A stretch of 64,000 nucleotides of DNA from Silurus meridionalis (GCF_014805685.1 NC_060906.1:17550664-17614663); one strand, 5' to 3'. Shown: positions 25,120 through 37,399, counted from the stretch's first letter. Numbers and translations: made by a program. Notes: generated by a model from the letters alone, not told the origin.

Positions 25120-25660
25120 AAATGATCCAACCACTGAGAAACTCGTCTATGCACTGCTCGACACTCAAAGCGATACTACGTTCATTGACCAAGAAGTGAG
25201 TGATGGTCTTAATGCTGACAAGTATCCAGTGAAACTGAAGTTGACGACTATGAGCGGCAGAGATACGGTGATCACAAGCGAAGGTGTCTCTGGGCTTCGT
25301 GTTAGAGGATATAGTTCTGCAGTTCAAGTCGATCTTCCGGTCACCTATACAAAGGACTGCATACCTGTCAACCGCTCTCACATTCCCACTTGTGAGACGG
25401 CTAAAAAATGGAGTCATCTGGCAGAAATAGTGGATGAAATACAACCACTGAAGGACTGTGTAGTAGGTCTTTTGATCGGCTACAACTGCTCAAGAGCTAT
25501 GGCACCAAGAAAGGTCCTTTTAGGAGACGACGAGGAACCCTATGCTGTAAGGACTGATTTAGGATGGAGTATTGTAGGGCGCTCACTACAAACCCAGGAT
25601 GCGTTGAGCACACATCATCTGTGTCACAGAATTACAGTTAAAGAGCTACCTCGTTAACTC
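25120..25660 (+). pseudogene. BEL/Pao protease and protease-RT linker remnant
   Basis: Around 25155 the sequence encodes ALLDTQSDTTFID, matching the aspartic-protease active site of BEL elements, where the usual Asp-Thr-Gly is replaced by Asp-Thr-Gln-Ser-Asp. The frame continues through 25196-25657 with a VGLLIGYNCSRAMAPRKVL block and an AVRTDLGWSIVG block, which lie between protease and RT in this superfamily. It ends in a stop. A short frameshifted segment leads to the next open frame. Confidence 0.7.
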
Positions 25661-25776
25661 CTACCGATGTCATTCGCGTTCTAGAGTCTGACTTCAAAGA
25701 TGGCAATGACGACAGCAAAATTGTGTCACAAGACGACATCACATTTCTTAACATACTGGAGAAGGAATAAGGAAAA

Positions 25777-26619
25777 ATGTGTCTGGACATTATGAAATGC
25801 CTCTGCCCTTCAAAAATAGACCTAGCCTGCCTGACAACAAAGGCTCAGCTAGTACACGCCTCCTTCACCTTAAAAGGAGATTACAACGGGATAAAAGGTA
25901 TAAGGAACATTATGTTGAGGTCATGGAGGAAGTCATTGGGAAGGGAGATGCTGAGCGGGTCAATGACGGTGGGAGTGAAGGGGAGAGACGGTACATTCCC
26001 CATCATGGTGTGCATCACGAAGAAGCCAGATAAACTTCGTGTAGTGTTTGATTGCTCAGCCAGATACAAAGGAACAAGCTTGAATGATCACCTCCTCTCT
26101 GGGCCCAAAATGTTAAACAACTTAAGTGGAGTTCTTCACTTAAATCTAGCTAAGGAGAATCGTGACATCTACCAACAAGGCTCGAGATTTGTTACAAGGG
26201 ACCTTTATGTGGACGATGGGCTCGCAAGTGTCGAAAACACTAAAGATGCTATTCAGCTTGCCAAGGAAGATATGTATGGCAAGAAAAGGTGGAGACATGT
26301 TCAATACCTTGCAGAACAGTTTTGGAGTCGATGGCGAAAGGAATACCTCGCCAACATAGCTCTTAGACAGCGCTGGCATGCTCCAGGAAGGAATCTACAA
26401 GTTGGAGATATCGTAATCCTGAAAGGAGAGGATTTGCAGAGGAATGAGTGGAGATTGGGTAGAGTTTCAAAAGTCACTACTGACAAAGACGGACTTGTAC
26501 GGAGAGTTAAACTCCAGCTTGGTGACCGTAAGCTTGGCAAGAAAGGGGAGCGTCTTCACGAGTTGTCAGAAGTTGAGCGCCCAATCCAGAAGCTTGTTCT
26601 GTTGCTGGAGTCTAATTAA
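25777..26619 (+). pseudogene. BEL/Pao RT-integrase deletion chimera (280-codon open frame)
   Basis: This open frame joins three separated domains of a BEL polyprotein. Residues about 85-115 carry LRVVFDCSARYKGTSLNDHL from the early RT. Residues about 140-165 carry RDLYVDDGLASVENT, the YVDD catalytic box. Residues about 170-260 carry the integrase tail (HVQYLAEQFWSRWRKEY and, further on, LQVGDIVILK and EWRLGRVSKV). The RT palm between the first two blocks, RNase H and the integrase catalytic core are missing, yet the frame stays open. It cannot be a working polymerase or integrase. Whether it is an old random product or a mobilised deletion family is unknown. Confidence 0.75.
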
Positions 26620-26781
26620 ATCTGCTCCTTCCCTCTATAGTGCATAATAGTACATAGTCGTTGCTAAGTTTCCAACTTTGGCATAAGTTGTCTTAGTCCT
26701 TATACGGGTTCCGGAAGGTAATTTTCAGTTGAAATCATTTGTGCTTAATACGTCCCATTATTCACTCATGATTGGTGGGAG

Positions 26782-27351
26782 TGTAACTAACTCTAAGAAA
26801 AGAGTAAATAAGTGAATCCTTTTGAGCTTTATTTTGTTTGGTCTCTTCCGCCCCATACGGTATAGTCCTTTAACTCCGCCCCCACTAGTTAGTGTAAGCA
26901 CACATGGAAAAGGAAAGTCATGTCGCTAAAACGCTCTGAAATCGTACAAGGTTCTTAAGGAAAGTAAGGATAATTAAGCACCTAGCTGGAACAGGAACAA
27001 GGTACTATGTTTGATTGTTTAATGTGTATATGCATTAATATGTGGGTTAATCTATTTAACTGTGAAGTGTTTTAATGTGTTGTTATCACTGTCACATCTG
27101 TGACATCATCGTGTGACATCACAAAAGGGTTTCTTATAAATGGCTATTCATGTTTATGTTTGTAAGAGCTGATTGTATTATTTGTTATTTATCTGTTCTG
27201 TAGCTCTTACGGTGTTTCACTAAGAAAAGGTTTCTCATCAAGGAAAGGTAGATTTTGTGTTTCCCAAAGGAAAGGCTGACGGCTGAACACAAAATAAAGG
27301 CTTTTGAAACATCAGTACGCTTCACCATTGTCTGGCTAGGGGTTAGCTACA
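26782..27351 (+). repeat. 3' LTR of BEL/Pao element
   Basis: 570 bases, starting tgtaactaactcta and ending ggttagctaca, followed directly by cttag (target duplication). Compared with the 5' LTR it lacks the 29-bp and 35-bp tandem duplications and shows scattered substitutions. Confidence 0.9.
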
Positions 27352-27442
27352 CTTAGAACTTCAGTATGGGATGTAAAAAACTTACTAGGATGTAAATTTG
27401 CACCTTACACATTCAGATGTTTATGGGAAATATTTACCCCGG

Positions 27443-27524
<82 letters not shown>

Positions 27525-27718
27525 TATTTATTACAAGTGCATTGCTGTTACCTCATACAAAATCGGTTCTATATTGCACTGACTGCTGATATTGCACTGA
27601 CTGCCTATACAAAATTTATATATCGCATTGACAATGAAAACACTTGATGAGAGCGAAGAGTATTTCGATTTCGCTGTTTGTCTGCACATATCATGTCATT
27701 GTCAAATAAAAAACCTTA
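27352..27718 (+). mobile_element. Probable 3' end of the LINE split by the BEL insertion, with an internal (TA)n
   Basis: After the CTTAG duplication the sequence resumes with a ttgcaccttacac-like block, then a (TA)n microsatellite at 27445-27521. It then has repeated ttgcactgactgc motifs and ends gtcattgtcaaataaaaaacc, a plausible LINE 3' tail. Linking it to the LINE at 20149-21720 rests on the target duplication and orientation, not on alignment. Confidence 0.5.
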
Positions 27719-27724
27719 AACCTT

Positions 27725-28138
27725 TACCCCACTGCATTCGATGCTTTGCATTGCACTGGGTGATGTAAGGCTTGGATGCAGCTGCTTGACCATGAAACCC
27801 ATTCCATAAAGCTCTCTACACACTGTTCTTGAGCTGATCTGAAAGCCAAATGAAGTTTGGAGATCTATAGCTATTGACTTTGCAGAAAGTAGGCAACCAC
27901 TGTGCACTGTTTGTCTCTGCATCCGCTGAGTCGCTCTGTTATTTCACGTGGCCTACCACTTCGTGGCTGAGTTGCTGTCATTCCCAATTGATTGCGACTC
28001 ATTCTTTCACAAATGTTTGTAGAAGCGGTCTGCATGCCCAGGTGTTTAATTTTATACATCTGTAACCATGGAAGTGATTGAAACACCTGAATTCAATGAA
28101 TTGGATGGGTGAGTAAATACCTTTGGCAATATAGTGTA
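27725..28138 (-). mobile_element. 5' half of a Tc1 transposon, same family as 11974-13012
   Basis: On the minus strand it starts at 28138 with tacactatattgccaaagg, the same terminal repeat as the copy at 11974. It continues through the same N-terminal transposase region (for example RELYGMGFMVKQLHPS near 27780, matching RELHGIGAAASKPSPS at 12305-12350). It stops at about 27725, where the other copy goes on, so it is a one-ended fragment. Confidence 0.8.
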
Positions 28139-29480
28139 TATATTTATATATATAAATTTTACATTTCATGATGCTGAACTAAAATATATTAGTCAGCACT
28201 GTCTCTGGAATATGATCACATGTCTCTGGATTATTGTTGATTACAATTTGATTGCAGTCTTTTACTGTTCTCTCTGTATCATACTCCACAAGCTAAAACA
28301 ACACTGTCACTATAAACTGATGCTGTTGGTTAATTCTGTTATGTGTATCTTTGTATTTCTTCATGTCCTCCTCTCTCATTCTTTGCTTCTCAGGTTACAT
28401 ACCCTTTTCCTTAAAAGGGATAGTGGGGGAGCCCCTAAGATTTTCCTCCAACATTTGTTCAGTTTGGAAAGTCACACAGTCTCACTTTTGCATACCATTC
28501 CATCCTCAAATATGCTCTGGAGTATGTCTCTTACACACAAACATGTATTGCTGTACTTCTGGGGATCAGATGTTGTAAGCTAGGTAGCTATCTATGGACT
28601 CTAGCTAGTAGTCTGATGCTATCTAAGAATAATAGACAAAAAACAGTTCTTATTCGTTTTCATGCGACATGAGCTGCTGCTGAGGCACATTCCACGAGGT
28701 ATCTCTTTAGGTGAAAGGTCATGTAGTTGTTGTCTTATCTGCAGGTGATCATGAAGTGTGCACACCCCTACAACACCACATAACTGCTCACATTGGATTT
28801 GGAATTTGTATCAGAATTGAATTTGGACATTTTAATGAAAATACAAAGCTAGGTAGTTTTGTGCCTTTTTCTGCTACATCAAGTATTTTAGTTAATTACT
28901 TCGTTATTATATTGTAAACACTTTATTCTTGTCTGGTCACAGTGGAAGACATCAAGATGGACAAGGCTTTTATTGATCCATTAAAAACTGTGCGTGAAGT
29001 AGAAATACACCCGGAATAAAAAGACAAATCATCGCTGTCAATTTACCTGCATCCTACAATGCTAAAAAATAATGTTAACACACAAAAACACACAAAACCA
29101 CAAACTTTGGGAAATTTTACAGCAGCAAAAAGGTAAGAGAAAATTTGAGAATCCCACAATGACACATATTCACACTTACTTTAACCCAAGCTAAGTGCCG
29201 AAACTTTGAGCCCTGATGCCACCCTACATGTATATAGATTTTGTAGTAGGTCAAACACTATTTAGGCCTGAGTTTCAACTGATTTGACAGCAGGAACTAC
29301 ATGGATATTTTGTTTGTTAGACACAATAAAGGTTTAAAGGTTGTTAATGATTTTAAAGGTTTCAAAAGAGCAAGTCCTTTAAATGACTGGCCTTTCTTTT
29401 ATCCTCACTTTTAAGTGAACTAAATTCTATAACCTACTGTAAACACAAATGTGAAACTTTTGCTTTTTTTTTTGAAAATG
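28139..29480. other. Intergenic DNA, no gene recognised
   Basis: About 1.3 kb, AT-rich. The longest plus frame (28134-28583) is hydrophobic by composition only and has no recognisable domain or splice structure. Confidence 0.4.
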
Positions 29481-29574
29481 CAGAGGTGGCAAAAGTACAC
29501 ACATCCTTCACTTAAGTAGAAGTACAGATGCTCATGTTCTAAAAGACCCCTAGGCTCCTAGGCTCATGTTCTAA

Positions 29575-31447
29575 AGACTCCTATGTGATCAGTGCATCTG
29601 GTATACGGATAGACCAGGGGAAGGTGAAGGCGGTGCAGGACTGGCCCCACTCAGGCACACCCAAGGAGCTTCAGCGCTTCCTAGGATTCGCCAACTTCTA
29701 CTGATGGTTTATCCAGGGCTTTAGTCTGGTCACCGCCCGCTCACCTCCCTCCTGAAGCAGAAAGCCAAGACTCTCACATGGACCCCAGAGGCCGAGCAGG
29801 CGTTACAGGAACTGAAGAGGAGGTTCAGTGTCGCCCTTCTCCTGCAACACCCAGACTCCCATTCATCGTAGAGGTAGATGCCTCCTTCACCGGCACAGGG
29901 AACCCCCCATGGCTGCGACCCTGCACCTTCTTCTCGAGGAAGCTCTCCCGGTACAGAACTACGATGTCGGGAACTGGGAGCTTTTGGCCATCAAACTGGC
30001 GCTAGAGGAGAGGCGTCACTGTTTCTGTTTGGCCCTGTCCCGGATCCATGGCCATGACGAGCCCACAGACCTTGTACCCATCATTCCTCTGGATCTAATC
30101 CTCAACCCCATCGTCTTGGAGTTGGAAGAGGAGATCTGTGCACACACACAGTGACCGTGGTCCAACTTAGGGGTGGATCTGCCCAGCTCAGACAGCAACA
30201 CCTGCATCTTAGTGGCCGTGGATCGATTCTCCAAGGCCTGCAAGATGGTTCCCTTCCACGGCCTGCCCACAGTCCTAGAGATCACGGAGACGCTTTTCCA
30301 TCATGTCTTCCGGAACCTTGTCCAGCCAAAGTTGATTGTGTCCGACCATGGTCCCCAGTTCACATCCCACATTTGGAAGGAGTTCTTCCGACTCCTAGGG
30401 GTCACCGTGAACCTGTCATTGGGATATCACCCACAGAATAATGGCCAGGCAGAGCGGAATATACAGGAGCTGGGACACTACCTCCGGTCGTACTGTAACT
30501 GAGACCAAACCACCTGGAACCGCTTCCTCCCCTGAGCCGAATATGCGCAGGACGCCACCCACCTAACCCCGTTCAAGTGCGTGCTAGGCTTCCAACCACC
30601 ATTGTTCCCCTGGACGGACGAACCCTCCCATGTCCCAGCCGTGGATTACTGTTTCCAGGAGAGCGTGTGTGTGTGCACACACCCAGCTCCGACGTGCAGT
30701 CAGAACCACCCAGAGGTTCGCCAAACCTCAGAGGTCGGAAGCCCCCTCCTATCAAATTGGTGATCAGATCTGGCTGTCCACCCAAGATCTGTGCCTACGG
30801 CTACCCTGCAGGAAACTCTGGATCATCAGGTCAATGACGTGGCCTATCAAATCCACCTGCCTCCTAGGTACAGCATCCACCCTACTCGGTCCGGGAGATT
30901 CTGGACTTGCAACGTAGGGGTTCTGCCTGGAGTACCTTGTGGACTGGGAGGGCTACGGACAGGAGGAACACTCGTGGGTCGCCAGATAGGATGTGCTGGA
31001 CCTAGCACTCCTGGAGGAGTTTCATGCCAGCCACCCTGGCCGCCACTCACCCCAGGGCCACAGGCGTCCCAGGCGCCACGTTAGGGTGTCGAGAGCCGCC
31101 CCTGGGGGAGGGGGTACTGTTAGGGAACCACCAGCCACACCTCCCTTCTACACTCAGCACACTTGCACAGCCTCACCCTCCTACTAATCATCTTCACCTG
31201 TCTCCAATCTACTCTCCCTTTATAAATAGCCTAGTTCCATTCGCTCACCATCCGATCTACGGTTTACACTGGCGATCATCCCTGGACTACCCGCATTATG
31301 GATTCTGCCGGCATTACGGATTCTACCCTCATTACGGATTATACTGACTCTCCGGTTTGTGCTTTTTTTTACTCAAGCCCCTCTGCCTTGTGTATTTAAA
31401 CTAATAAAGTGTCTAACCATACCATACAACTCAGTCTACACGTGACA
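29575..31447 (+). mobile_element. Ty3/Gypsy 3' half: RNase H scraps, integrase, LTR
   Basis: Positions about 29620-30010 encode the end of the RT and start of RNase H in broken frames ([15 protein letters not shown], then TWTPEAEQALQELKRRFS). Positions 30173-30502 encode an integrase core with [16 protein letters not shown] (first Asp), [17 protein letters not shown] (second Asp) and [12 protein letters not shown] (catalytic Glu). The chromodomain-side region follows in broken frames to 31100. A purine tract (ggggga near 31104) precedes the LTR. The 5' part, with gag, protease and most RT, is absent. It is inactive. Confidence 0.82.
31118..31447 (+). repeat. 3' LTR of the Gypsy fragment
   Basis: Begins tgttagggaaccacc directly after a G-rich polypurine tract and ends cacgtgaca (TG...CA). 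It contains a tataaata promoter-like box near 31219, an aataaa signal near 31402, and a local tandem pattern in which cattatggattc-like units repeat at about 31295-31345. The matching 5' LTR is not in the window. Confidence 0.7.
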
Positions 31448-32002
31448 ATTTGCAGTTAGTATCTAGGACAAATCCAAATGATTTTATATTACTTCTTGAT
31501 TTCTTGATTTCTTCTCTACACCACACTAACACTTGAAAAAACTTGCACTAGGAGAAAAGAGATTAAGCTAGCAATTTAAATCATTTTATCTGGGCATTTG
31601 AAGAGTATATCATAATTACATTTGGATGATGTAAAATAAGACCAATCAAAAGAAATGCAGTATTAGTAATACTAGACATTTGAACATGATCTTGCAAATC
31701 ATCATATATGAAGACACACATGTAGTGGTTCTTTAATTTTAACACATCCTGCTGCTGCAAATCACAAACTCCACCTTTCCTGTGGTGAAAAAGTCTAACA
31801 TGCTGATAAGAAAGCAGAAAGGAAAACCAAACACATACCCTCAATCAGCATGCTCAATGTTGGTAATCAAGAACAATCGCTTTATTTTTGTGTTTATTTT
31901 TATACAGGGTCCCCATACATTTGTTGCTTTGTTGCACAATGAAAGCTGTCATCATGAGTGCCACTTGAGGGTCCCCATGTAGCCATGTCTTACATTAAAG
32001 GA

Positions 32003-32004
<2 letters not shown>

Positions 32005-32085
<81 letters not shown>

Positions 32086-32092
32086 CATACTA
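32005..32092. repeat. (TA)n microsatellite with (CATA) end
   Basis: About 76 bases of alternating TA followed by a few CATA units. Confidence 0.95.
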
Positions 32093-33439
32093 CAAAAATG
32101 TGATTAAATTATGTGATTAGATTAAGGTGTGCCTCCATACCTGACTTTATGTTATAAAATGTATCAAATCACAAATCTTAAGTAATTTAATTTTAAATAT
32201 GATGCACATTTTTTTATTATACTGCAAACCAAAAACCTAAATAAGGCCACATTCATATGTGACAGTTATGAGTAAGTCAGGGCCACATGCACAATCTACT
32301 AGAAATGATGACACAAGCTGAATCTGGAATAAGAGACCTGCAGGGGTTTAATTATAGTTCATCCTGTCAAATGAAACAGCTTCAAGTCCTTGTTTTGTTT
32401 GTGTGAAGCAGGACTGTGAAACATTTTAAAGCTACATAAAAAGAGCAAAATATACAGCATGCAGCCACCCAGTAACCATACAAAACCATTAATAAAGTGC
32501 CTGTCACAATTTCACTGATCCCAGAGGAGGCAAAGAAACAAAAGTTTGCAAGAACAAAGCAAAGTGAAAGATTAATGTCACCCATGTCATAATGCACCAT
32601 ATTTCTGAAGGACACACATCCTCTGCTCCTTTTCATAAGACACCCATGTTTCTTTTTAATGTATTATGCATAAAATATAGAGAATGTGAGTGTTGTTTGG
32701 CCTGGATCATCTCCATGGTTCAGCTAAATTTAAGCCTGTTTTCTTTTCTAAGGAAATATACCAAAACAAGCCATTTAACCCAGTATTCAGTGTAAACCTA
32801 GAATGCACACAAGAATCTACAACAAATCTATTAACTCTTACATATCAGATGGTCAGTTGAAATGACTAACATCAAAACAAATGATGTTGTTATTGTGCAT
32901 TCATTTCATTGCTTCAGTAGTGTTTTATTCACAAGGATTCTTGGGTGCATTTCATTACCGAAATAAATATCAGATATTTGATGCCACTTTCATAACAAGT
33001 TGTTTGGAAGCGCTTTATAAGAGGTTCTTGAGAAAACCAACAAAATGCAATAAACCAACTAATAATGAACCAACTATTAATTTTGATCAAGATTATTCTA
33101 CTTGAACATCTAGATTTATTAAAACAACTAGTACTCATTCTATTAGTGGCTTCACTACATTTTCTGGAACCAATCCTTTGAATCCTTTTTATATCAATGT
33201 ATCATTTATTGCATGTTATTTAACTCACTTTGAAAAATGAAGAGTTCCAATAATTTGTACTGTAAGCACTTTATTGTAGCAGCCACATTTAACAATGCAG
33301 TTTTGTTAGATTAGAATACATATACTGATATTTCTGTATTTCTCCTGTGTCCTGTTTATATCAAGGGTGAATTGGCTCTGTCCTTCTTCCTCCTAACCAC
33401 TCCTTATATTCATTGTTTGCACATTTTTCCATTAAGCTC

Positions 33440-33441
<2 letters not shown>

Positions 33442-33497
<56 letters not shown>
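33442..33497. repeat. (TG)n microsatellite
   Basis: Twenty-eight uninterrupted TG units. Confidence 0.95.
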
Positions 33498-33498
<1 letters not shown>

Positions 33499-34998
33499 CT
33501 CTTTTTTCTAAGTTAGTTCCTTTGTAAAAAGCTGCAGTTATGAACAATTAACAAAATTAATTATGATAAAATTGTATTTAATAAAATTGTATTGACGATA
33601 AAAGTATTTAAAGTACAGTACTAGTATAATGTTTATTACATGGATCTGTTTATTTAAAGGTAGTATTACAGTAGTGAAAGTGTGTGATTGTGCCCTACTT
33701 GTTAGAAACATTAACATTGTGGTTAATAAAAAAAAAAGCAGTGAAAAAAAATTACAGGTGCAACATTTAAACACCAAATATGTCTAAATAATTATAAAGC
33801 TAATAAAAAAACTATGTTGGGGAAAAACTGTATTTCTATTTATGTGGACAGACAAAGCAGGTTATACATTTAATCTTTTGAAAGATCCACAGTAGTTCTT
33901 CTTCCAGGTCCATTTACTAACACCATTCCTACTATGCTTTACAAAACCATGGAAATCTTTCAACAATTCATTTTTTATTTAAATCACAGATACAAAGACT
34001 GATAGTGCTTTTAATGTCTGTGTTCCAATGATAGATTTGAAGCTGAGTCTTTGCCAAAATGAAAAATAATCATATTAGTGATAAAAAGAGGATAAAAGAA
34101 TAATAGGCTATACAAACTGTTTTGCTTTTCATTAATGGTGGTTTTCTATATACACAAACATACAGCACACTACTTGGTTTATTCCACACAAAGTTGTTAT
34201 CTGATGTTCCACTTGCCATACAGTGAATAATAGCTGAAGTCGTTCAGTTTCCTTATATCATTTGGACAGCTGCCTGTCACACTTCCTATTACCTATTATT
34301 CATCACACTGGAATAATAGTGGCACCAATAACACCATTCAATTGTTTAAACAACCAAATTAACCTTACATAAAAACAGCCAGCTAATTGTCTTGATGCCA
34401 AGATCTGCAAACTGTGTTAACAAAACATTTTCAGAGAGAATTGGCCTCAATCCAATTATTACTCACTTATCCAAACTTTAGAGTAGCACATGTAAAGATA
34501 TTTCTATTTTTACGCACTTCGGAAACACTTGATTGATTAGATTTTAATGTGCTCTTCTGTTTTCATTGTTTGGTCATGAATGTTTAAGGATAATCCATAC
34601 AGGATTTGGATTAGTTTGGGTTTAAGTTGTGTTCAAATGCGTGTGGTAGTTTCCTGAAACGTGTACTTTGTCAAAGTGTTAAAAAAAAAAAAAAAAAGGT
34701 TAATAGACAAAGGACTTTATAATGTATAACTGGTACAGATATTGTTGAGAATTATTCTGTACAAAGCAACATTTATGATGATGGGCAGCAAGAGAGAAAG
34801 TAATGTTAACACAAATGTAAACGAAAGGCAATCAATCCACATGTATAGTCTACAGCCTATGTAATTATCGTGAATCATAACTTTTATATAGATATATTTA
34901 ATGGGAGATTATAATCTAGTTTAATTTGGTATGTCATTCATTTTCATAAATTATTTGTGATATATTATATTCCACCATTGTGCACCATTTGTTTAGAT

Positions 34999-35196
34999 CA
35001 GGGGTCTCCAATCTTTTCCAGAAAGGGCCAGTGTGGGTGCAGGTTTTCATTCCAACCAATCAATTGTCACACCTGATAGTCATTGAAAATGAAGATCATT
35101 AGATTTGAACAGGTAGAATTTGGTGTGGACTTGCTTGGTTGGAATAAACCCCTGCACCCACACTGGCCCTTTCTGGAAAAAAATTGAAGACCCCTG
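34999..35196. mobile_element. hAT-type MITE with perfect 8-bp target-site duplication
   Basis: A 198-bp palindromic element. The left arm begins caggggtctccaatctt and the right arm is its complement, ending gacccctg. It is flanked on both sides by gtttagat (34991-34998 and 35197-35204). The 8-bp duplication and CAGGGG ends fit the hAT superfamily. There is no coding capacity. Arms are about 75 bases and would fold into a long hairpin. Confidence 0.88.
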
Positions 35197-35204
35197 GTTT
35201 AGAT

Positions 35205-36830
35205 AACTAAAAGTGGAAAACCTGTTAGTTCATGGAACATGCCTGGTGAGCTTTGAAAGTTGATAATAATTCATTTTAAAGTTTTTATTTCTTTAGAAAC
35301 TGCTCATTCGCATCACTCTCAGCACAAACTCATCTTAATAAATAATCTTAATAGTGGGTTTCGCTGAACCAACAGGGGACTGTACTTGATTATTTTTTTA
35401 TACTTTATTATATAGAGTTTAAAGTTTGATCATTTGGTAAGGTGATTGGATTTTTAGCAACCTTAAACCTTAAACTGGCAATAGGCCTTAGACAAATTCT
35501 GCTTTATTGCATTTTGATGCCCTTCTTACTGTCTTCCAGGGAATTGTTTATGTAATGTCAGTCTTGATCCATATCTTCAAGCAATCAGAATTTCCTCTCC
35601 TAATCTGTTTTTCTTCTAGTAAGCAAAAGTAGCTGAACCAAACATGTTACATTTCCTCATTTCAGGGTTCAAATAAACCCTTCAATGACTAAATTAGTAA
35701 TTGATGCTGAGACATACATAGAAGTGCTTTTACTATTGTGAAGTTAAGTTTATATTTCATATTTCTATCTTGGTTGAGAGAAACAAGAAAGAGATATCTA
35801 CACAAGAAAAAAAAACTGACCAGTTCTCTCTACTACTCAACTCTACATAACTCAACAGGCTAAATTATCAATAGCTTGAGAATTTATTTTCATATTTTCA
35901 TTTAGAGACCAGAGTGAACCACCTGAGCAACCTAAAATAATCTTTCTTTTAATTTAAAACAACATTTATCAGGAGTTTTATTTTCTCATACCTTGGAAAG
36001 CACAAGGCCTCTTTTCTTTATTTAATTGAAAAGTTGTTTTGTGAACACATGTGGAGGTAATTTTGTGTAAGCTAATGGCACCATGTTGCAGTACTTATGT
36101 GATGTATTACATGGTGGCAACTAGCCATAGTGTTCCAGTTTTTTAGCCCAGTGAACGTAACAGGATATCTGCATAAAGGAATCTAATCTGTCTTTGTTTA
36201 ACCTACATTAACATACACCATTTTACAGTGACAGTTTCATTAGTTTAAATTATCAGGGTCATTAGTAGGATGAAAAAAGGAAAAAAACATATATTTGTAA
36301 ACCATATATATATTTTACAGTATATTTACAACAACTTCTATCCACATTGTTCTTGTGTCTACTCATCAATCCTGTGTAGAATTTATGAGGGATTTTACTA
36401 AAATTCTTGAGCATTTCTGCTGTTGGATGCAAATCTGCCAAATGCATAAATGTCAATGCAGGGGAATGAAATCATTCAAGCTCAAACCATTCAAATTAGA
36501 TATATTTAAAATGGTATAAAATGACGTGTGTATGATTTGTCATCTCAACATTAATTTTACTTTGCTAGAAACATCTTTTGCAAATATGCCAAAATGCTGA
36601 CTAAACACAGTCAAATGTATATGATAGTTAACTACATTTAAAGGTTTGATTTCATGTTAAAACAAATTGTGTATTGAAGTAAAGCATGCATCTTGTTGAA
36701 ACTTAAAAAAAAAATCTAACTTTTACCAATTCTTCTATTTCAGAGATCTGTGTTACATCATTCCACAAATTCTGCATTTTTATTCCAGAAATTACAGTAT
36801 GGGGTATTTTTTCTTTTTTTTCTTTATTTA

Positions 36831-36861
<31 letters not shown>

Positions 36862-37250
36862 CTTGTGTAATTTCTTTGTAAAATGGTTTAGGTCTGTTGT
36901 TTTCTCTTTCTCGTTCTTTTTTATTTTTTATTCTTTATTTTCTTTTTTACTTTTAGATATGTGAGTTTTGGGAGTGACATCATTCTAACATTTTGACTCC
37001 AGCTTGTTACTCAACCATCACTCAAATGCAGTGTTTCAAGTTACAATTTTACAGCTTTACATTACATTACATGTTTAATGTTATATTTGGTTCCTTGATG
37101 ATCCCTGGGTTGAAACACAGGTTTTAAACAATTGCTTTTATTTAAGCTCTGCATTATGTCCTGCTGCTTGCTTTTTTTTTTTTTTACTCTAAAAGCAATT
37201 GTAAGCCAACAATAAATGTTTGAAAGATTTACATATTTTGACCATTCATT

Positions 37251-37256
<6 letters not shown>
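35205..37256. other. Intergenic DNA with pyrimidine-rich and poly-T stretch
   Basis: No gene recognised. A T-rich stretch spans 36805-36960, including 26 consecutive T at 36835-36860. Confidence 0.45.

Positions 37257-37331
<75 letters not shown>
37257..37331. repeat. Compound microsatellite (TG)n (TA)n (TTA)n
   Basis: Short TG and TA runs followed by about 15 ATT/TTA units. Confidence 0.95.
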
Positions 37332-37332
<1 letters not shown>

Positions 37333-37399
37333 TATTTAATTTTTTAATTTAATTTAATAAAAACATTTTAAATGTGTGTCATATATGTACAAGTATCTG

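Larger units (their letters stand above)
21721..27351 (+). mobile_element. BEL/Pao LTR retrotransposon, internally deleted
   Basis: The 5.6-kb element has two similar LTRs, a CTTAG target duplication and a purine-rich tract (ggtgggag) just before the 3' LTR. Its interior runs in BEL/Pao order on the plus strand: a gag-like region with a long coiled coil, zinc-knuckle-like Cys/His clusters, an aspartic protease remnant, pieces of RT, and the C-terminal tail of the integrase. RNase H and the integrase core are missing, as is most of the RT. The reading frame changes several times, so it cannot encode a working polyprotein. It appears inserted in a LINE 3' region. Confidence 0.88.
31448..34990. 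other. Intergenic AT-rich DNA with simple repeats
   Basis: No gene recognised. It contains a (TA)n/(CATA)n stretch at 32005-32092 and a (TG)n stretch at 33442-33497. Confidence 0.45.

Noticed and set aside
27398..27647. Ile-Tyr repeat frames across (TA)n, also at 14059-14262 and 44880-45164
   Set aside because: Pure microsatellite translations without any other protein character.
28134..28583. 149-codon hydrophobic plus frame
   Set aside because: Composition follows T-rich DNA; no domain, splice sites or start context.
30577..31084. Several overlapping plus frames downstream of the Gypsy integrase
   Set aside because: Degenerate continuation of the Gypsy pol region; Pro-rich frames are by-products of GC-rich decayed sequence.
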